Shown in pieces: positions 18,819 to 28,857 of a stretch of DNA of 37,267 nt. The notes below the pieces were generated by a model, which did not search any database, was not told where the DNA came from, and saw only the letters and a list, made by a program, of their open reading frames with translations. The stretch comes from Clostridium arbusti SL206 (GTDB taxonomy: Bacteria; Bacillota; Clostridia; Clostridiales; Clostridiaceae). How positions within the stretch are numbered: the first letter of the stretch is position 1; each line of letters starts with the position of its first letter. The DNA is taken from positions 1 to 37,267 of the forward strand of contig NZ_BAEV01000031.1 of assembly GCF_000246895.1 (NCBI RefSeq), read 5' to 3'. The translations under genes and the position numbers were made by a program.

Positions 18819-18855
18819 CTTGCAAAAAATTATAAGTAAAAGATTATCTCTATCC

Positions 18856-18884
18856 ATTCTATCACAAGAAATTTCTAATTTCAA
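18856..18884 (-). promoter_or_regulatory. Promoter of the rimP-nusA-infB operon
   Basis: A -35 TTGAAA (18879-18884) and a -10 TAGAAT (18856-18861) are separated by 17 bases on the minus strand. A TG one base before the -10 makes it an extended -10 promoter. It lies just past the polC stop codon. Confidence 0.78.
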
Positions 18885-18898
18885 TAAAAAATTTAGTA

Positions 18899-21800
18899 TT
18901 ACATGCTGAATATGGATAGTTGATTAGTTTCAGGAAGACCATTAAGACATCCATGTTCTCCTAAAGTTTCAACTACACTTTTTGATACTTTAGCACGTAA
19001 TCTTAAATCTTCTTTTGAAATAAACTCTCCTAATTTTCCAGCTGCAATTATATTCTTTGCTGCATTTGTTCCTACACCTGCTAGAGAATTTATTGGCAAT
19101 CTTATAGCGTCACCTTCAATTAAGAATTTTGTAGCATTAGATTTATATAAATCTACTTTCAAAAACTCTATTCCCCTTTTATACATTTCATAAGATATTT
19201 CTAGAAGAGTAAGAAGTCCCTTATCCTTCTGCGTAAGATTATTTCCCATAGAGTATAGTTCCTGCATTTTTTGCCTTATAGCATCTTCACCACGTATCAT
19301 AAGGTTAGCATCAAAGTCATCTGCTCTTACTGTAAAATATGTAGTATAGTAAGCTTTAGGATAATATAACTTAAAATAAGCTATTCTAACTGCCATCATT
19401 ACATAAGCCACAGCATGACCTTTTGGGAACATATACTTTATTTTTTTACAGGATTCTATATACCAGTCCGGTACTTTATTATCCTTCATTATTTGTTCAT
19501 GTTCCTCTGAAAGGCCTTTACCCTTTCTTACCTTTTCCATAATAGTAAAAGCTATTTTGGGTGGTAATCCCTTATGAAGAAGATATATCATAATATCATC
19601 TCTTGTAGCAATACAATCCTTTAAGGTAGTATACCCTTCTTTAATATAGTACTGAGCATTATTAAGCCAAACATCCGTTCCATGAGATAATCCAGAAATT
19701 CTCACCAAATCCGCAAAAGTTTTTGGCTTAGTATCAAGTAACATCTGTCTTACAAATTTTGTACCAAACTCTGGCAATCCATAAGTTCCCACTTCACATT
19801 CCAGTTCTTCTTTTGTTACTCCTAGTGCATCAGGACAAGTAAACAAACTCATTACCTTTTCATCACCAAGCGGTATAGATTTAGGGTCTATTCCTGTTAA
19901 GTCCTGAAGCATTCTTAAAACTGTAGGATCGTCATGTCCAAGTATATCAAGTTTCAAAAGTCTACCACTAATAGAATGATAGTCAAAATGAGTAGTTATA
20001 ATGTCTGTATCATTATCATTTGCCGGATGTTGTATTGGAGTAAAATTGTATATTTCATTATCACTTGGAACAACCATAACACCACCTGGATGCTGTCCTG
20101 TGGTCCTTTTTATTCCTGTACAACCTATAGTTAGTCTTTCAATTTCAGCCTGAGGTACATTTATTTCCTTTTCAGCTAAATATTTTTTTACATATCCATA
20201 AGCAGTTTTTTCAGCAACAGTACCAATAGTACCAGCTTTAAATACATGGCCCTTTCCAAAAAGTTCTTCTGTATACTTATGTACTACAGATTGATACTCT
20301 CCTGAAAAGTTAAGATCTATATCTGGTTCCTTATCCCCATTAAATCCAAGAAATGTTTCAAAGGGTATATCATGTCCGTTTTTTTCATAAGTAGTTCCAC
20401 ATTTAGGACAAACCTTATCTGGCAAATCTGCTCCTGAACTTATAGATCCATCAGTGAAAAACTCACTATTCTTACACTTAGGACAAACATAATGAGGTGG
20501 TAATCCGTTTACCTCTGTAATATTTGACATTGTAGCAACAAACGAAGAACCAACAGAACCTCTCGAACCAACTAAATATCCATCTTCAGTTGATTTAGCT
20601 ACTAATTTTTGCGCAATAAGATAAAGTACAGCGTATCCATTATTGATTATAGAATTTAATTCCTTATCCAGTCTGCTTTGTACAACTTCCGGAAGTTTAT
20701 CTCCATATATCTCATGAACCTTTTTTAAAGTCATATCTCTAATGTCTTCTTCCGCACCAGGTATTTTAGGTGGAAAGGTTTCATCTGGTATGGGCTTTAC
20801 ATCTTCAATCATATCAGCAATTTTTTGTGTATTATATATAACTACTTCTTTACACTTTTCACTTCCTAGATAAGAAAACTCCTGAAGCATTTCATCTGTA
20901 GTCTTTAAGTATAGTGGAGGCTGATTTTCAGCATCATTAAACCCTTGTCCTGACATTAATATTTTTCTAAAAGTTTCATCAGTCTTATCTAGAAAATGAA
21001 CATCACCTGTAGCAACAACAGGTTTCTTGAATTTTTCTCCTAAATGACAAATTCTTTTATTTATATCAATAAGTTCATTATCATCTTTTACTGTCCCATT
21101 TCTTATCATAAAATTATTATTTCCAAGAGGTTGAATCTCTAAATAATCATAAAAATTAACCATTTCTGTTAGTTCATCATCAGTTTTTCCATTCACTATG
21201 GATCTATAAAGCTGTCCCGCTTCACAGGCAGATCCTAAAATAAGTCCTTCTCTATACTTATTTATAACACTTTTAGGCATTCTAGGTCTTCTATAAAAAT
21301 AATCTAAATTGGCAGTGGAGGTTAATTTATATAAATTCTTCAAGCCAACCATATTTTTAACTAAAATTATTATATGATATGTAGGAAGTTTTCTAATATC
21401 CTGTTTACTTAAAAACTCTAAATTAATAGTTTCAAGTTTGCTTATACCCTTTTCCTTCAAGTCTTTAAAACACCACAGCATAATATCAGCTGCTGCTTTT
21501 GCATCGTCTACTGCTCTATGATGATTTTCTAAAGATATATCTAGATGTTTACATATAACATTTAACTTATACTTCTTCAATTCTGGTATTAAAAACTTAG
21601 AAAGTAAAACTGTATCCATCACAGAATTATTACATTTTACTTTCATATCTCTACAATTTTTTTTAATAAAGGAAACGTCAAAATTTGCATTATGTGCAAC
21701 AAGTATAGAATCCTCTATAAAATTTATAAAATCAGGTAATACTTTTTCTATGGTTGGTGCATCCTTTACTGTATCATTATTTATACTAGTGAGATCTATT

Positions 21801-23236
21801 ATCTTATTTGGTATTCTCATCTCAGGATTGACAAAAGTACTAAAAGTATCAATTATGACTCCTGCCTTAATTTTAACTGCACCAATCTCAATAATTTTAT
21901 CATTTTTACTGGAAAGGCCGGTAGTTTCTATATCAAAAACCACAAAAGTGTCCTCTATAGTCCGGTCTTTAGGATTAATTATAATGGGTTCACCATCATC
22001 TACTAAATAGCCTTCGACTCCATAAAGAATTTTTATATTATTTTTCTTACCTGCATCCATGGCTTCTGGGTATGCTTGAACCACACCATGGTCTGTTATC
22101 GCTACAGCTTTATGTCCCCATTTTGCAGCACGTTTAATAAGTTTACTAGCTGGAGTCATTGCATCCATAGCACTCATGGTAGTATGTAAATGAAGTTCTA
22201 CTCTCTTTTCATCACAAGTATCCATTCTTTCGATTTTCTTGCATTTTACTATATCCCTTCCCATAATAACAACATCTTTTGAAAAGGTATCATAAGTTGC
22301 TTCACCTCTAACTTTACAATAAAGCCCCTCTTTTATTTCATCAATTAATTTTTCTGTATCCTTTGGCCTTGGAAAACACTTAACGGTTATGGAGCTGGTA
22401 TAATCCGTTATATAAAAAGTTACAATTTTTCTACCAGATTTTGTTTCTACAATATTAACTTTAAATATATCTCCTAAAATAGTAACAACACCAGAAGTTT
22501 CATCTATAGTATCTATTTCAACATTGTTATTATTTATTGATTTGCCATAGATAACAGAGCTATTTTTATCTGGAGTACTTGAATAATTTCTTTCATATCT
22601 ATTTTGATTATTCTTTTCTATATTCCTTTTAGGTGCACTAGTAGATTTATCTTCTCTTACAACTTCAGCATTAGCTGCTATAATATTTTTTATTATAACA
22701 CTCTCTTTATTTTCTCTATCAGAAAAATAATCAGTATTTTTAATAACTTCATCATATTTTAAGTTAACTCTGCACTTTATTGAAAACATGTCTTCAATAG
22801 TATGTTTTAATAATTTTTCAAGTTCCCTACTCTTTAATAAATGACATAAAAATTTATTACCATTTATTATATTTATAGTATCTCCCTCAGCAGATATAGT
22901 TGACTCTGTTAAGCATCCCTTTGCAATAGGAAAAGCAGAAGTGATATTTCCTATAACATCTATCCAGTATTTAGTACAAATATCCTTAAGTATAATATTA
23001 GATATATCTTTATAGCATATTAAATCAATTTCATTAGTACAATTTATTTTTTTCACTATTATTGATTTTATTAAATTAACATTTTCGCTATTTAATTCAT
23101 TAATAGACTTAATGAAAATTCTCAATCTATTACTTTTTTTTAGAAATTGTACTCTTATGATTTTTATATCTTCATCTACTAACATATCATTAGAATTAAT
23201 ATCTTTTATTATTAATTCAGCTAGATTTGTACTCAA
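18899..23236 (-). CDS. polC: DNA polymerase III alpha subunit, PolC type
   Basis: Replicative polymerase of low-GC Gram-positives with built-in proofreading; 1445 aa, full length. The N-terminal domain is followed by an OB fold (about 235-340). The PHP domain begins with ELHLHTTMS near 346. The DEDD exonuclease is inserted in it, starting with VVFDIETTG near 430. A zinc ribbon has CPKC pairs near 915 and 941. The palm has the PDIDLNFSG catalytic motif near 975. The C-terminal QLSIF is the likely sliding-clamp motif (NQLSIFSM end). The start is TTG, nine bases after GGAGG. It follows ispG at 92 bp; no strong promoter is visible in that gap. Confidence 0.98.
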   Translation of the reverse strand: MSTNLAELIIKDINSNDMLVDEDIKIIRVQFLKKSNRLRIFIKSINELNSENVNLIKSIIVKKINCTNEIDLICYKDISNIILKDICTKYWIDVIGNITSAFPIAKGCLTESTISAEGDTINIINGNKFLCHLLKSRELEKLLKHTIEDMFSIKCRVNLKYDEVIKNTDYFSDRENKESVIIKNIIAANAEVVREDKSTSAPKRNIEKNNQNRYERNYSSTPDKNSSVIYGKSINNNNVEIDTIDETSGVVTILGDIFKVNIVETKSGRKIVTFYITDYTSSITVKCFPRPKDTEKLIDEIKEGLYCKVRGEATYDTFSKDVVIMGRDIVKCKKIERMDTCDEKRVELHLHTTMSAMDAMTPASKLIKRAAKWGHKAVAITDHGVVQAYPEAMDAGKKNNIKILYGVEGYLVDDGEPIIINPKDRTIEDTFVVFDIETTGLSSKNDKIIEIGAVKIKAGVIIDTFSTFVNPEMRIPNKIIDLTSINNDTVKDAPTIEKVLPDFINFIEDSILVAHNANFDVSFIKKNCRDMKVKCNNSVMDTVLLSKFLIPELKKYKLNVICKHLDISLENHHRAVDDAKAAADIMLWCFKDLKEKGISKLETINLEFLSKQDIRKLPTYHIIILVKNMVGLKNLYKLTSTANLDYFYRRPRMPKSVINKYREGLILGSACEAGQLYRSIVNGKTDDELTEMVNFYDYLEIQPLGNNNFMIRNGTVKDDNELIDINKRICHLGEKFKKPVVATGDVHFLDKTDETFRKILMSGQGFNDAENQPPLYLKTTDEMLQEFSYLGSEKCKEVVIYNTQKIADMIEDVKPIPDETFPPKIPGAEEDIRDMTLKKVHEIYGDKLPEVVQSRLDKELNSIINNGYAVLYLIAQKLVAKSTEDGYLVGSRGSVGSSFVATMSNITEVNGLPPHYVCPKCKNSEFFTDGSISSGADLPDKVCPKCGTTYEKNGHDIPFETFLGFNGDKEPDIDLNFSGEYQSVVHKYTEELFGKGHVFKAGTIGTVAEKTAYGYVKKYLAEKEINVPQAEIERLTIGCTGIKRTTGQHPGGVMVVPSDNEIYNFTPIQHPANDNDTDIITTHFDYHSISGRLLKLDILGHDDPTVLRMLQDLTGIDPKSIPLGDEKVMSLFTCPDALGVTKEELECEVGTYGLPEFGTKFVRQMLLDTKPKTFADLVRISGLSHGTDVWLNNAQYYIKEGYTTLKDCIATRDDIMIYLLHKGLPPKIAFTIMEKVRKGKGLSEEHEQIMKDNKVPDWYIESCKKIKYMFPKGHAVAYVMMAVRIAYFKLYYPKAYYTTYFTVRADDFDANLMIRGEDAIRQKMQELYSMGNNLTQKDKGLLTLLEISYEMYKRGIEFLKVDLYKSNATKFLIEGDAIRLPINSLAGVGTNAAKNIIAAGKLGEFISKEDLRLRAKVSKSVVETLGEHGCLNGLPETNQLSIFSM

Positions 23237-23328
23237 GATAATATTCCTCCAATACTTTTTAGTATATTTTATACATCTTAAAAGAAATAACCAATGAGTA
23301 TGCTAGTGTATTTTACATACTTAGCTTA

Positions 23329-24390
23329 TTATTCCGTTTCAGATAATTTATTTATTTCCCTTATAAGTTCTTCTACAAGATCTTCTTCTTTAACCTTTTT
23401 TATAATTTTACCTTTTTTAAATATGAGTCCCTCACCTCTACCACCTGCTATGCCAATATCCGCTTCTCTTGCTTCACCAGGCCCATTTACAACACACCCC
23501 ATAATAGCTACCTTAATATTTTTTTTGCAATTAGATAGTCTTTCCTCTACCTCTTTTGCAATTTTTATAAGATTTATTTCAGTTCTCCCACAAGTAGGAC
23601 AGGAGACAAATTCAATGCCACTTGATAAATATCCAATAGATTTAAGTATTTCTCTTCCAACTTTAACTTCCTCCACTGGATCTCCAGTTAAAGAAACTCT
23701 TATAGTATCTCCTATACCTTCACATAAGAGAGTTCCTATCCCTATACTAGATTTTATAGTTCCTCTCCATATAGTTCCCGCTTCCGTCACCCCAACATGT
23801 AGAGGATATTTTACTTTCTCAGATATTTTTCTATAACTCTCAATCATCATTAAAACGTCTGAAGATTTTATTGATATTACAATATCGTCAAAATTCACAT
23901 CTTCCAGTATTCTAACATTATTTAATGCACTCTCAACTAGGGCATCTGCACATACCTTGCCATATTTATTCAATAAATCTTTTTCAAGAGAACCAGAGTT
24001 AACACCAATTCTAATGGGAATTTCTCTTTCTTTAGCAGCTTTAGCAACCATTTTAATCCTATCAGTGTTACCAATGTTTCCAGGATTTATTCTAAGAGCA
24101 GATACACCATTTTCTATAGATTTTAATGCTAATTTATAATCAAAATGTATATCCGCAACCATTGGTATATGTATTTCACTAACTATTTGCTTTATGGCTT
24201 CACTAGCTATTTCATCGGGTACAGCACACCTAATTATGTCACAACCCGCCTCTTCTAATTTTAAAATTTGATTTACTGTGTCAGCTACATTTCTAGTATC
24301 TGTATTTGTCATTGATTGCACTGTTATATCATTATTAGCGCCTATATAAATATCTCCAACTTTAATACTTTTAGTATTTAATCTTTTCAT
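23329..24390 (-). CDS. ispG: 4-hydroxy-3-methylbut-2-en-1-yl diphosphate synthase
   Basis: Iron-sulfur enzyme of the MEP isoprenoid pathway that reduces methylerythritol cyclodiphosphate to HMBPP; 353 aa. The TIM-barrel part carries ITVQSMTNTDTRN and VADIHFDYKLA. The three cluster cysteines are in SCPTCGR (near 261-264) and MGCVVNGPGE (near 296). The ATG at 24390 is nine bases behind AGGAG; a TTG three codons upstream overlaps the site. Together with dxr upstream it supplies precursor for the UppS product. The dxr-rseP-ispG order is common in clostridia. Confidence 0.97.
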   Translation of the reverse strand: MKRLNTKSIKVGDIYIGANNDITVQSMTNTDTRNVADTVNQILKLEEAGCDIIRCAVPDEIASEAIKQIVSEIHIPMVADIHFDYKLALKSIENGVSALRINPGNIGNTDRIKMVAKAAKEREIPIRIGVNSGSLEKDLLNKYGKVCADALVESALNNVRILEDVNFDDIVISIKSSDVLMMIESYRKISEKVKYPLHVGVTEAGTIWRGTIKSSIGIGTLLCEGIGDTIRVSLTGDPVEEVKVGREILKSIGYLSSGIEFVSCPTCGRTEINLIKIAKEVEERLSNCKKNIKVAIMGCVVNGPGEAREADIGIAGGRGEGLIFKKGKIIKKVKEEDLVEELIREINKLSETE

Positions 24391-24402
24391 TTGTATCAAC
24401 TC

Positions 24403-25413
24403 CTAAAAATTAACGGGGAAAACTATATCTTTTATAATTATAAGTACCATAAATGCCATTAGTATAGTAAATCCAACTGTATTAATAATACCTACCTTAT
24501 TCTCATCTACTGATTTTCCTGTTATTATTTCATATAAACATATGAGAACATAACTTCCATCTAAAGCTGGAAAGGGCACTAAATTAATAATACCTAATTG
24601 TGAGCTCAAGAAAGCAGTAATGGTTAGAAGTGGTATAATTCCAGCTATAGCCGCCTGCCTAGTTATCTTTATTATGGTTACAGGACCGCCTACATCGTTA
24701 AATGATGCTCCACCTGAAAACAATATTTTAAAGCTTAAAAATACTTGCTTTATTATAGATATAGTTTCCCTAAACCCATATCCTATAGATTGCAACACTG
24801 TAGGTGAGCTCACTACCTTAGGGTAAATTCCAACTATACGTCTGTTAGTTTCCTTATCCTTCACAGTATTTAATGTATATCTTTTTAATTCACCATTCTG
24901 CTTAACGGTTAAATTAATAGGTTTATCCTTTGCGAGAGCTACACCCATAGAAAAATCTTCCCAAGTTAATACTCCAATACCATTTACTTTTACTAATTGG
25001 TCTCCAGCTTTTATACCCGCACTAGCAGCAGGACTATTTGGTACCGTATTATTAATAACGGGTAAAGCAAATCCACTAAATCCGCCTATAATACAATATA
25101 ATACAATAGCCAATATAATATTCATCACTGGACCTGCAAGAACTATACTCAATCTTTGAATTGGTAACTTATTGTTAAATGCTCCTGGATCATTACTTTT
25201 TTCTTGATCTCCTAGCATTTTTACATATCCACCAAAAGGAAATATCCTTATAGAATACTGAGTTTGTTTTCCTTTAATTCCAAATAATTTTGGGCCCATT
25301 CCTATTGCGAATTCTTCTACTATCACACCGTTTAGCTTTGCTAATGTAAAATGTCCAAGTTCATGTATTAAGATTAATACTCCAAAAGCAAGTATTGCAG
25401 CTATAACATACAA
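24403..25413 (-). CDS. rseP: Site-2 intramembrane zinc metalloprotease RseP
   Basis: Membrane-embedded protease of the RseP/RasP family; 336 aa. The zinc motif HELGH is at residues 17-21 in the first membrane segment. A PDZ domain lies around 110-185. The second active-site motif NLVPFPALDG is near 273-282, between the C-terminal membrane segments. In Bacillus RasP cleaves anti-sigma factors and signal-peptide remnants; targets here are unknown. The start is TTG, seven bases behind GGAGG. The gene is 15 bp past dxr and 12 bp before ispG. Confidence 0.95.
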   Translation of the reverse strand: MYVIAAILAFGVLILIHELGHFTLAKLNGVIVEEFAIGMGPKLFGIKGKQTQYSIRIFPFGGYVKMLGDQEKSNDPGAFNNKLPIQRLSIVLAGPVMNIILAIVLYCIIGGFSGFALPVINNTVPNSPAASAGIKAGDQLVKVNGIGVLTWEDFSMGVALAKDKPINLTVKQNGELKRYTLNTVKDKETNRRIVGIYPKVVSSPTVLQSIGYGFRETISIIKQVFLSFKILFSGGASFNDVGGPVTIIKITRQAAIAGIIPLLTITAFLSSQLGIINLVPFPALDGSYVLICLYEIITGKSVDENKVGIINTVGFTILMAFMVLIIIKDIVFPVNF

Positions 25414-25427
25414 AATTATCCCTCCTC

Positions 25428-26585
25428 TTAAATATTATATTTATTGTTTATATAATTTCTTACTTTCATATCAGTTTCTAAAATAGTATCAATATCTAAC
25501 TCCTTAATATATTGAAATTTCTCTAATGAATCTCTTATTATATTTTCTATATCAAGAAACTTAATTTTATTATTTAAAAATAATTCTACTGCTATTTCAT
25601 TTGCCGCATTTAATATAGTAGGTAAATTTCCACCTTTTCTCCCCACTTCATAGGCTAATTTTAAACAACCAAAGGTATCCACATCAGGTTTTTCAAAAGT
25701 TAATTCCTCTAAATTATAAAAATCTAATTTATTTATTATTCGCTTACCTCTATTAGGATAATTTAAAGCATATTGAATTGGTAGCCTCATGTCTGTAGTA
25801 GCCATTTGAGAAAGTACAGTTCCATCACAATATTCTACCATTGAATGGATTATACTTTGTGGATGAACAACTACTTGAATATCTTCATAGATAACTTCAA
25901 ATAGCCAATGTGCTTCTATTACCTCAAGGCCCTTATTCATTAGTGTAGCTGAATCAATAGAAATTTTATTACCCATATTCCATTTCGGGTGTTTAAGTGC
26001 CTCCTGTGGCGTTATCTTGGTAAGCTCATTTTTACTTTTACCTCTAAATGGTCCACCTGAGGCTGTAAGTAATATCTTACTTATATCCTTAGTATTATTA
26101 CCATTAATACATTGAAATATTGCACCATGTTCTGAATCAACAGGAAGTATATCTACTTTATGTTTTCTTGCTTCATTTATAACTATTTCTCCACCTACAA
26201 CTAAAGTTTCCTTATTAGCTAGTGCTATGGTCTTTCCAGACTTTATAGCTTCAATTGTTGGAATAAGTCCTACCATTCCAACTACAGACGTTACAACTGT
26301 ATCAATATCTTTTAGTGTTGCAGCAGCATTTAATCCAGCAACCCCAGTTAGCACTTCTATATCTTTATTATGTTCTACACAGTATTCCTTAACCTTTTCA
26401 GAAGCAGATTTATCCATTAAAGCAACTAATTTGGGACTAAACTCATTTATTATATCTATTATCTTTGAGTAATTTTTATTCGCTGTTGCAGCTAATAACT
26501 TTAAATTTTCTCTATCATTTTTTATAACATCTAATGTCTGCGTTCCTATAGAACCTGTAGCACCTAATATTGAAATGTTTTTCAA
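25428..26585 (-). CDS. dxr: 1-deoxy-D-xylulose 5-phosphate reductoisomerase
   Basis: NADPH-dependent enzyme for the first committed MEP-pathway step; 385 aa. The nucleotide-binding motif GATGSIG is at 8-14. ALANKETLVVGG is near 120-131, the metal site PVDSEHGAIFQ near 147-157, and SIDSATLMNKGLEVIEA near 207-223. The start is TTG with GGGGAGAG upstream. It is 18 bp past the membrane-protein gene and leads into rseP and ispG. Confidence 0.97.
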   Translation of the reverse strand: MKNISILGATGSIGTQTLDVIKNDRENLKLLAATANKNYSKIIDIINEFSPKLVALMDKSASEKVKEYCVEHNKDIEVLTGVAGLNAAATLKDIDTVVTSVVGMVGLIPTIEAIKSGKTIALANKETLVVGGEIVINEARKHKVDILPVDSEHGAIFQCINGNNTKDISKILLTASGGPFRGKSKNELTKITPQEALKHPKWNMGNKISIDSATLMNKGLEVIEAHWLFEVIYEDIQVVVHPQSIIHSMVEYCDGTVLSQMATTDMRLPIQYALNYPNRGKRIINKLDFYNLEELTFEKPDVDTFGCLKLAYEVGRKGGNLPTILNAANEIAVELFLNNKIKFLDIENIIRDSLEKFQYIKELDIDTILETDMKVRNYINNKYNI

Positions 26586-26603
26586 AAAAATCTCTCCCCA
26601 CTA

Positions 26604-27569
26604 TTACAAAATGATTTCTTTTATAGTTAATACATAAATTGGGGCTATAATAATACCTACTATTCCAAATACTTTTCCACCTATATACATTGAAAGAATC
26701 AATAATAAGGGATGTATTTGTAATTTTGTACTCATAAATTTCGTTTCCATTATTTGTCTGTTGAATTGTAATAAAGTATATAGAAATATTAATCCTACAG
26801 CTATTATGTATTGTTTTAAATAAACCTTATATATTATCAATGGTAGAAATATTAATATGGTTCCAACATAAGGTAATATATCCAAAGCACCACATAATAT
26901 TCCTAAAAAAATAGCACTATTAATTTCTAAGATTACAAAACCAAAAACTGTTTGAATTGTAGTAAGTAAGACTAATATAGCTTCAATAGAAATCATCTTT
27001 TTAATATCTTGTATTTTTTTATGTATCAGTGTTACCTTTTCTTTTGTTATTAATCTTTCAGTACTTTTTACTATAACATATTTGTCTACCAAAATAAAGT
27101 AAACAGATATATTGCTGACAAAGTAAGATAAAATGCTATCAGTTGTATAGCTAGCTCCTCTTTGTATAATTTTACTGTCAATATTATGAAATATAGAATA
27201 CTTGGCCCTTTCAATTATTTCTTCAATTCTAAAATACTTAGTTCCTTGTATTTTACTATCTAGATCGTCTAAAGTAAAATTGTTAAAAACATTAGCAACT
27301 AAATATCTGAGCTTTTCTATAATAAAGTTACCACTATATATAACAGCTATGAAAAATAATATATTTATTATCATAATTGCTATAACTGCATTTAGTCTTT
27401 TGTTAAATATCTTATGTTTGTACATGAAATTATAAATTGGAGTTGAAAATATCAACAAGCCTATAATAATAAAAAATGGTTTAAAGTAATTTTTTATTAT
27501 TATTGTTGCAGCTATAAATATTAATAATATTGTTATACAGTTAATTATTTTTTTGTATTTTTCGTACAA
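26604..27569 (-). CDS. Putative AI-2E family transporter (PerM/YtvI-like)
   Basis: Membrane protein of 321 aa with paired N-terminal membrane segments (about 10-50), another at 60-82, an extramembrane region to about 140, and several more segments to the end. The pattern GILCGALDILPYVGTILIFLPLIIY and the closing IHPLLLILSMYIGGKVFGIVGIIIAPI are typical of the AI-2E/PerM family, where the latter contains the conserved P-G-G region. Family members include sodium-proton antiporters and possible autoinducer exporters; the substrate here cannot be told. The start is TTG after GGAG. It heads the dxr operon, 18 bp from dxr, and an operator-like palindrome lies just upstream. Confidence 0.82.
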   Translation of the reverse strand: MYEKYKKIINCITILLIFIAATIIIKNYFKPFFIIIGLLIFSTPIYNFMYKHKIFNKRLNAVIAIMIINILFFIAVIYSGNFIIEKLRYLVANVFNNFTLDDLDSKIQGTKYFRIEEIIERAKYSIFHNIDSKIIQRGASYTTDSILSYFVSNISVYFILVDKYVIVKSTERLITKEKVTLIHKKIQDIKKMISIEAILVLLTTIQTVFGFVILEINSAIFLGILCGALDILPYVGTILIFLPLIIYKVYLKQYIIAVGLIFLYTLLQFNRQIMETKFMSTKLQIHPLLLILSMYIGGKVFGIVGIIIAPIYVLTIKEIIL

Positions 27570-27585
27570 TTTTACATCTCCATAT

Positions 27586-27603
27586 TAATGTTATATAACA
27601 TTA
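27586..27603 (-). promoter_or_regulatory. 18-bp perfect palindrome upstream of the transporter gene
   Basis: TAATGTTATATAACATTA is a perfect inverted repeat. It lies about 16 bases from the start codon, just before the GGAG ribosome site, and overlaps a possible -10 (TATAAT on the minus strand). It could be a repressor operator. AT-richness makes chance palindromes more frequent here. Confidence 0.45.
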
Positions 27604-27707
27604 TATTCAAATTAAAGTATATATAACTAAAATTATTTGAAATTTAATATAATTAAAGAAATATAAACATTTAGTAATTGTAGCAATCAATAATAAGAAA
27701 AACTAAC

Positions 27708-27871
27708 TTAGGCATGTGAAAATAAATAACAAGTCAAAGATGCGACGTATATTTTGAAATATGCAAGGAAACAGGTTCTGATGATAGTGGTGCTATCAGA
27801 AGGTTCTGTTAACTTAGTATGATTCAAAATAGACTAGTATACTGACTTGTTATTTATTTGAATATGCCTTA
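27708..27871. repeat. MITE-like structured inverted-repeat element
   Basis: An element of about 158-163 bp in the gap between cdsA and the transporter gene. The ends pair as AGGCAT (27710-27715) with ATGCCT (27864-27869). After a four-base mismatch, a perfect 17-bp arm (27720-27736) pairs with 27843-27859. Inside, 27750-27758 pairs with 27823-27831 (nine bp) and 27770-27774 with 27806-27810. A tip hairpin at 27776-27801 has nine pairs and a three-base bulge. TTA flanks both ends (27708-27710 and 27869-27871), possibly a target duplication. It has no ORF and is richer in G and C than its flanks. It may be a non-autonomous mobile element or a structured RNA; I favour the first. Confidence 0.72.
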
Positions 27872-27904
27872 ACCATGGAATATAAAAATATATATCTTTA
27901 ATAG

Positions 27905-27952
27905 AAAATAAAAAGGAAATAACAATGCACAATTTAAGCACTTTTATTTCCC
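27905..27952 (-). terminator. Terminator after cdsA
   Basis: GGAAATAA/TTATTTCC arms (27915-27922 and 27944-27951) close a 21-base loop, followed by TTTTTATTTT on the minus strand. A second small hairpin (AAGCTTA/TAAGCTT, about 27960-27978) lies between it and the cdsA stop. Together they end the pyrH-frr-uppS-cdsA transcript. Confidence 0.72.
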
Positions 27953-28006
27953 ATTTAGAAGCTTATATACTAAGCTTTTAATATAAATTATATAAATTTA
28001 AACTTA

Positions 28007-28846
28007 TTATATAAGTAATACAAAACTTATATAATAATATACTATAGCAGCAGAAAATAGTATGCTATCAAATCTATCTAATATTCCGCCATGTCCAGGT
28101 ATCAACTGACTATAATCTTTTACTCCAACATATCTTTTAATTGAAGATGCTGCCAAATCACCAAATTGTGAGAATATCCCACATAGTAAACCTATAAATG
28201 CATAATTGTATATATTAATATGTACTAAATTCATACTAACAGAATATTTATTTATAAGCATTCCAAATATAATACACGCTGCAACACTACCAACTAAACC
28301 AGAAATAGATCCTTCTATTGTTTTCTTGGGGCTTACTTTAGGACATAATTTATGTTTTCCAAGATACCTTCCTCCATAATAAGCAGTAGTATCACAAATC
28401 CAAGATGATAGAAACACAAGCCATATTAAATATTTTCCAACAAATATAGTATTACCTCTAAAATTCAAAGTTTTTATATTTATAAGAACTATAAAGCTAA
28501 AAAATACAGCTATATACAAAAATCCTAACATGGTTATTGCAATATCCACAAAATTATATTTTGTATTAAATACAGGTATACAAAACATAATAAATACACT
28601 AAGTGTAAATATCAATATCATGTATTTAAATTCCAAGTTATTATTTATAAGGAAATAATATATAATACATAGAATATATCCTAATATGCTCATTGCATGA
28701 ATATTTTTTTCTTTTACCACCTTATAAAATTCATGCATAGCTACTAAGGATATTATTAATACTAAAGTTTTTAAATAATTTCCTCCTAGAAATAAGAAAA
28801 CTATTAATGGTGCTAAAATCACTGAACCAATATATCTTTTATTCAT
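28007..28846 (-). CDS. cdsA: Phosphatidate cytidylyltransferase
   Basis: Multi-pass membrane enzyme that makes CDP-diacylglycerol from phosphatidate and CTP, the precursor used by PgsA; 279 aa. Many hydrophobic segments fill the protein. The family signature S-x-K-R-x-x-x-x-K-D-x-x-x-x-x-P-G-H-G-G-x-x-D-R-x-D is complete near residues 237-264. The ATG follows AGAGG by eight bases and lies 11 bp past uppS, the usual pairing. Confidence 0.96.
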   Translation of the reverse strand: MNKRYIGSVILAPLIVFLFLGGNYLKTLVLIISLVAMHEFYKVVKEKNIHAMSILGYILCIIYYFLINNNLEFKYMILIFTLSVFIMFCIPVFNTKYNFVDIAITMLGFLYIAVFFSFIVLINIKTLNFRGNTIFVGKYLIWLVFLSSWICDTTAYYGGRYLGKHKLCPKVSPKKTIEGSISGLVGSVAACIIFGMLINKYSVSMNLVHINIYNYAFIGLLCGIFSQFGDLAASSIKRYVGVKDYSQLIPGHGGILDRFDSILFSAAIVYYYISFVLLI

Positions 28847-28857
28847 AAATTATACCT

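Noticed and set aside
23237-23328. A promoter for polC in the ispG-polC gap
   Set aside because: Only a TTGGTT/TATAAA pair with 15-base spacing and a weak hairpin are visible, too poor to call.
23294-23836. 180-codon plus-strand open frame opposite ispG
   Set aside because: Overlaps a clear ispG on the other strand and shows only shadow composition; no ribosome site supports it.
27708-27871. A riboswitch or T-box controlling the transporter gene
   Set aside because: No T-box, tRNA-anticodon or familiar aptamer motif is visible. The long end-to-end inverted repeat is more like an inserted element.
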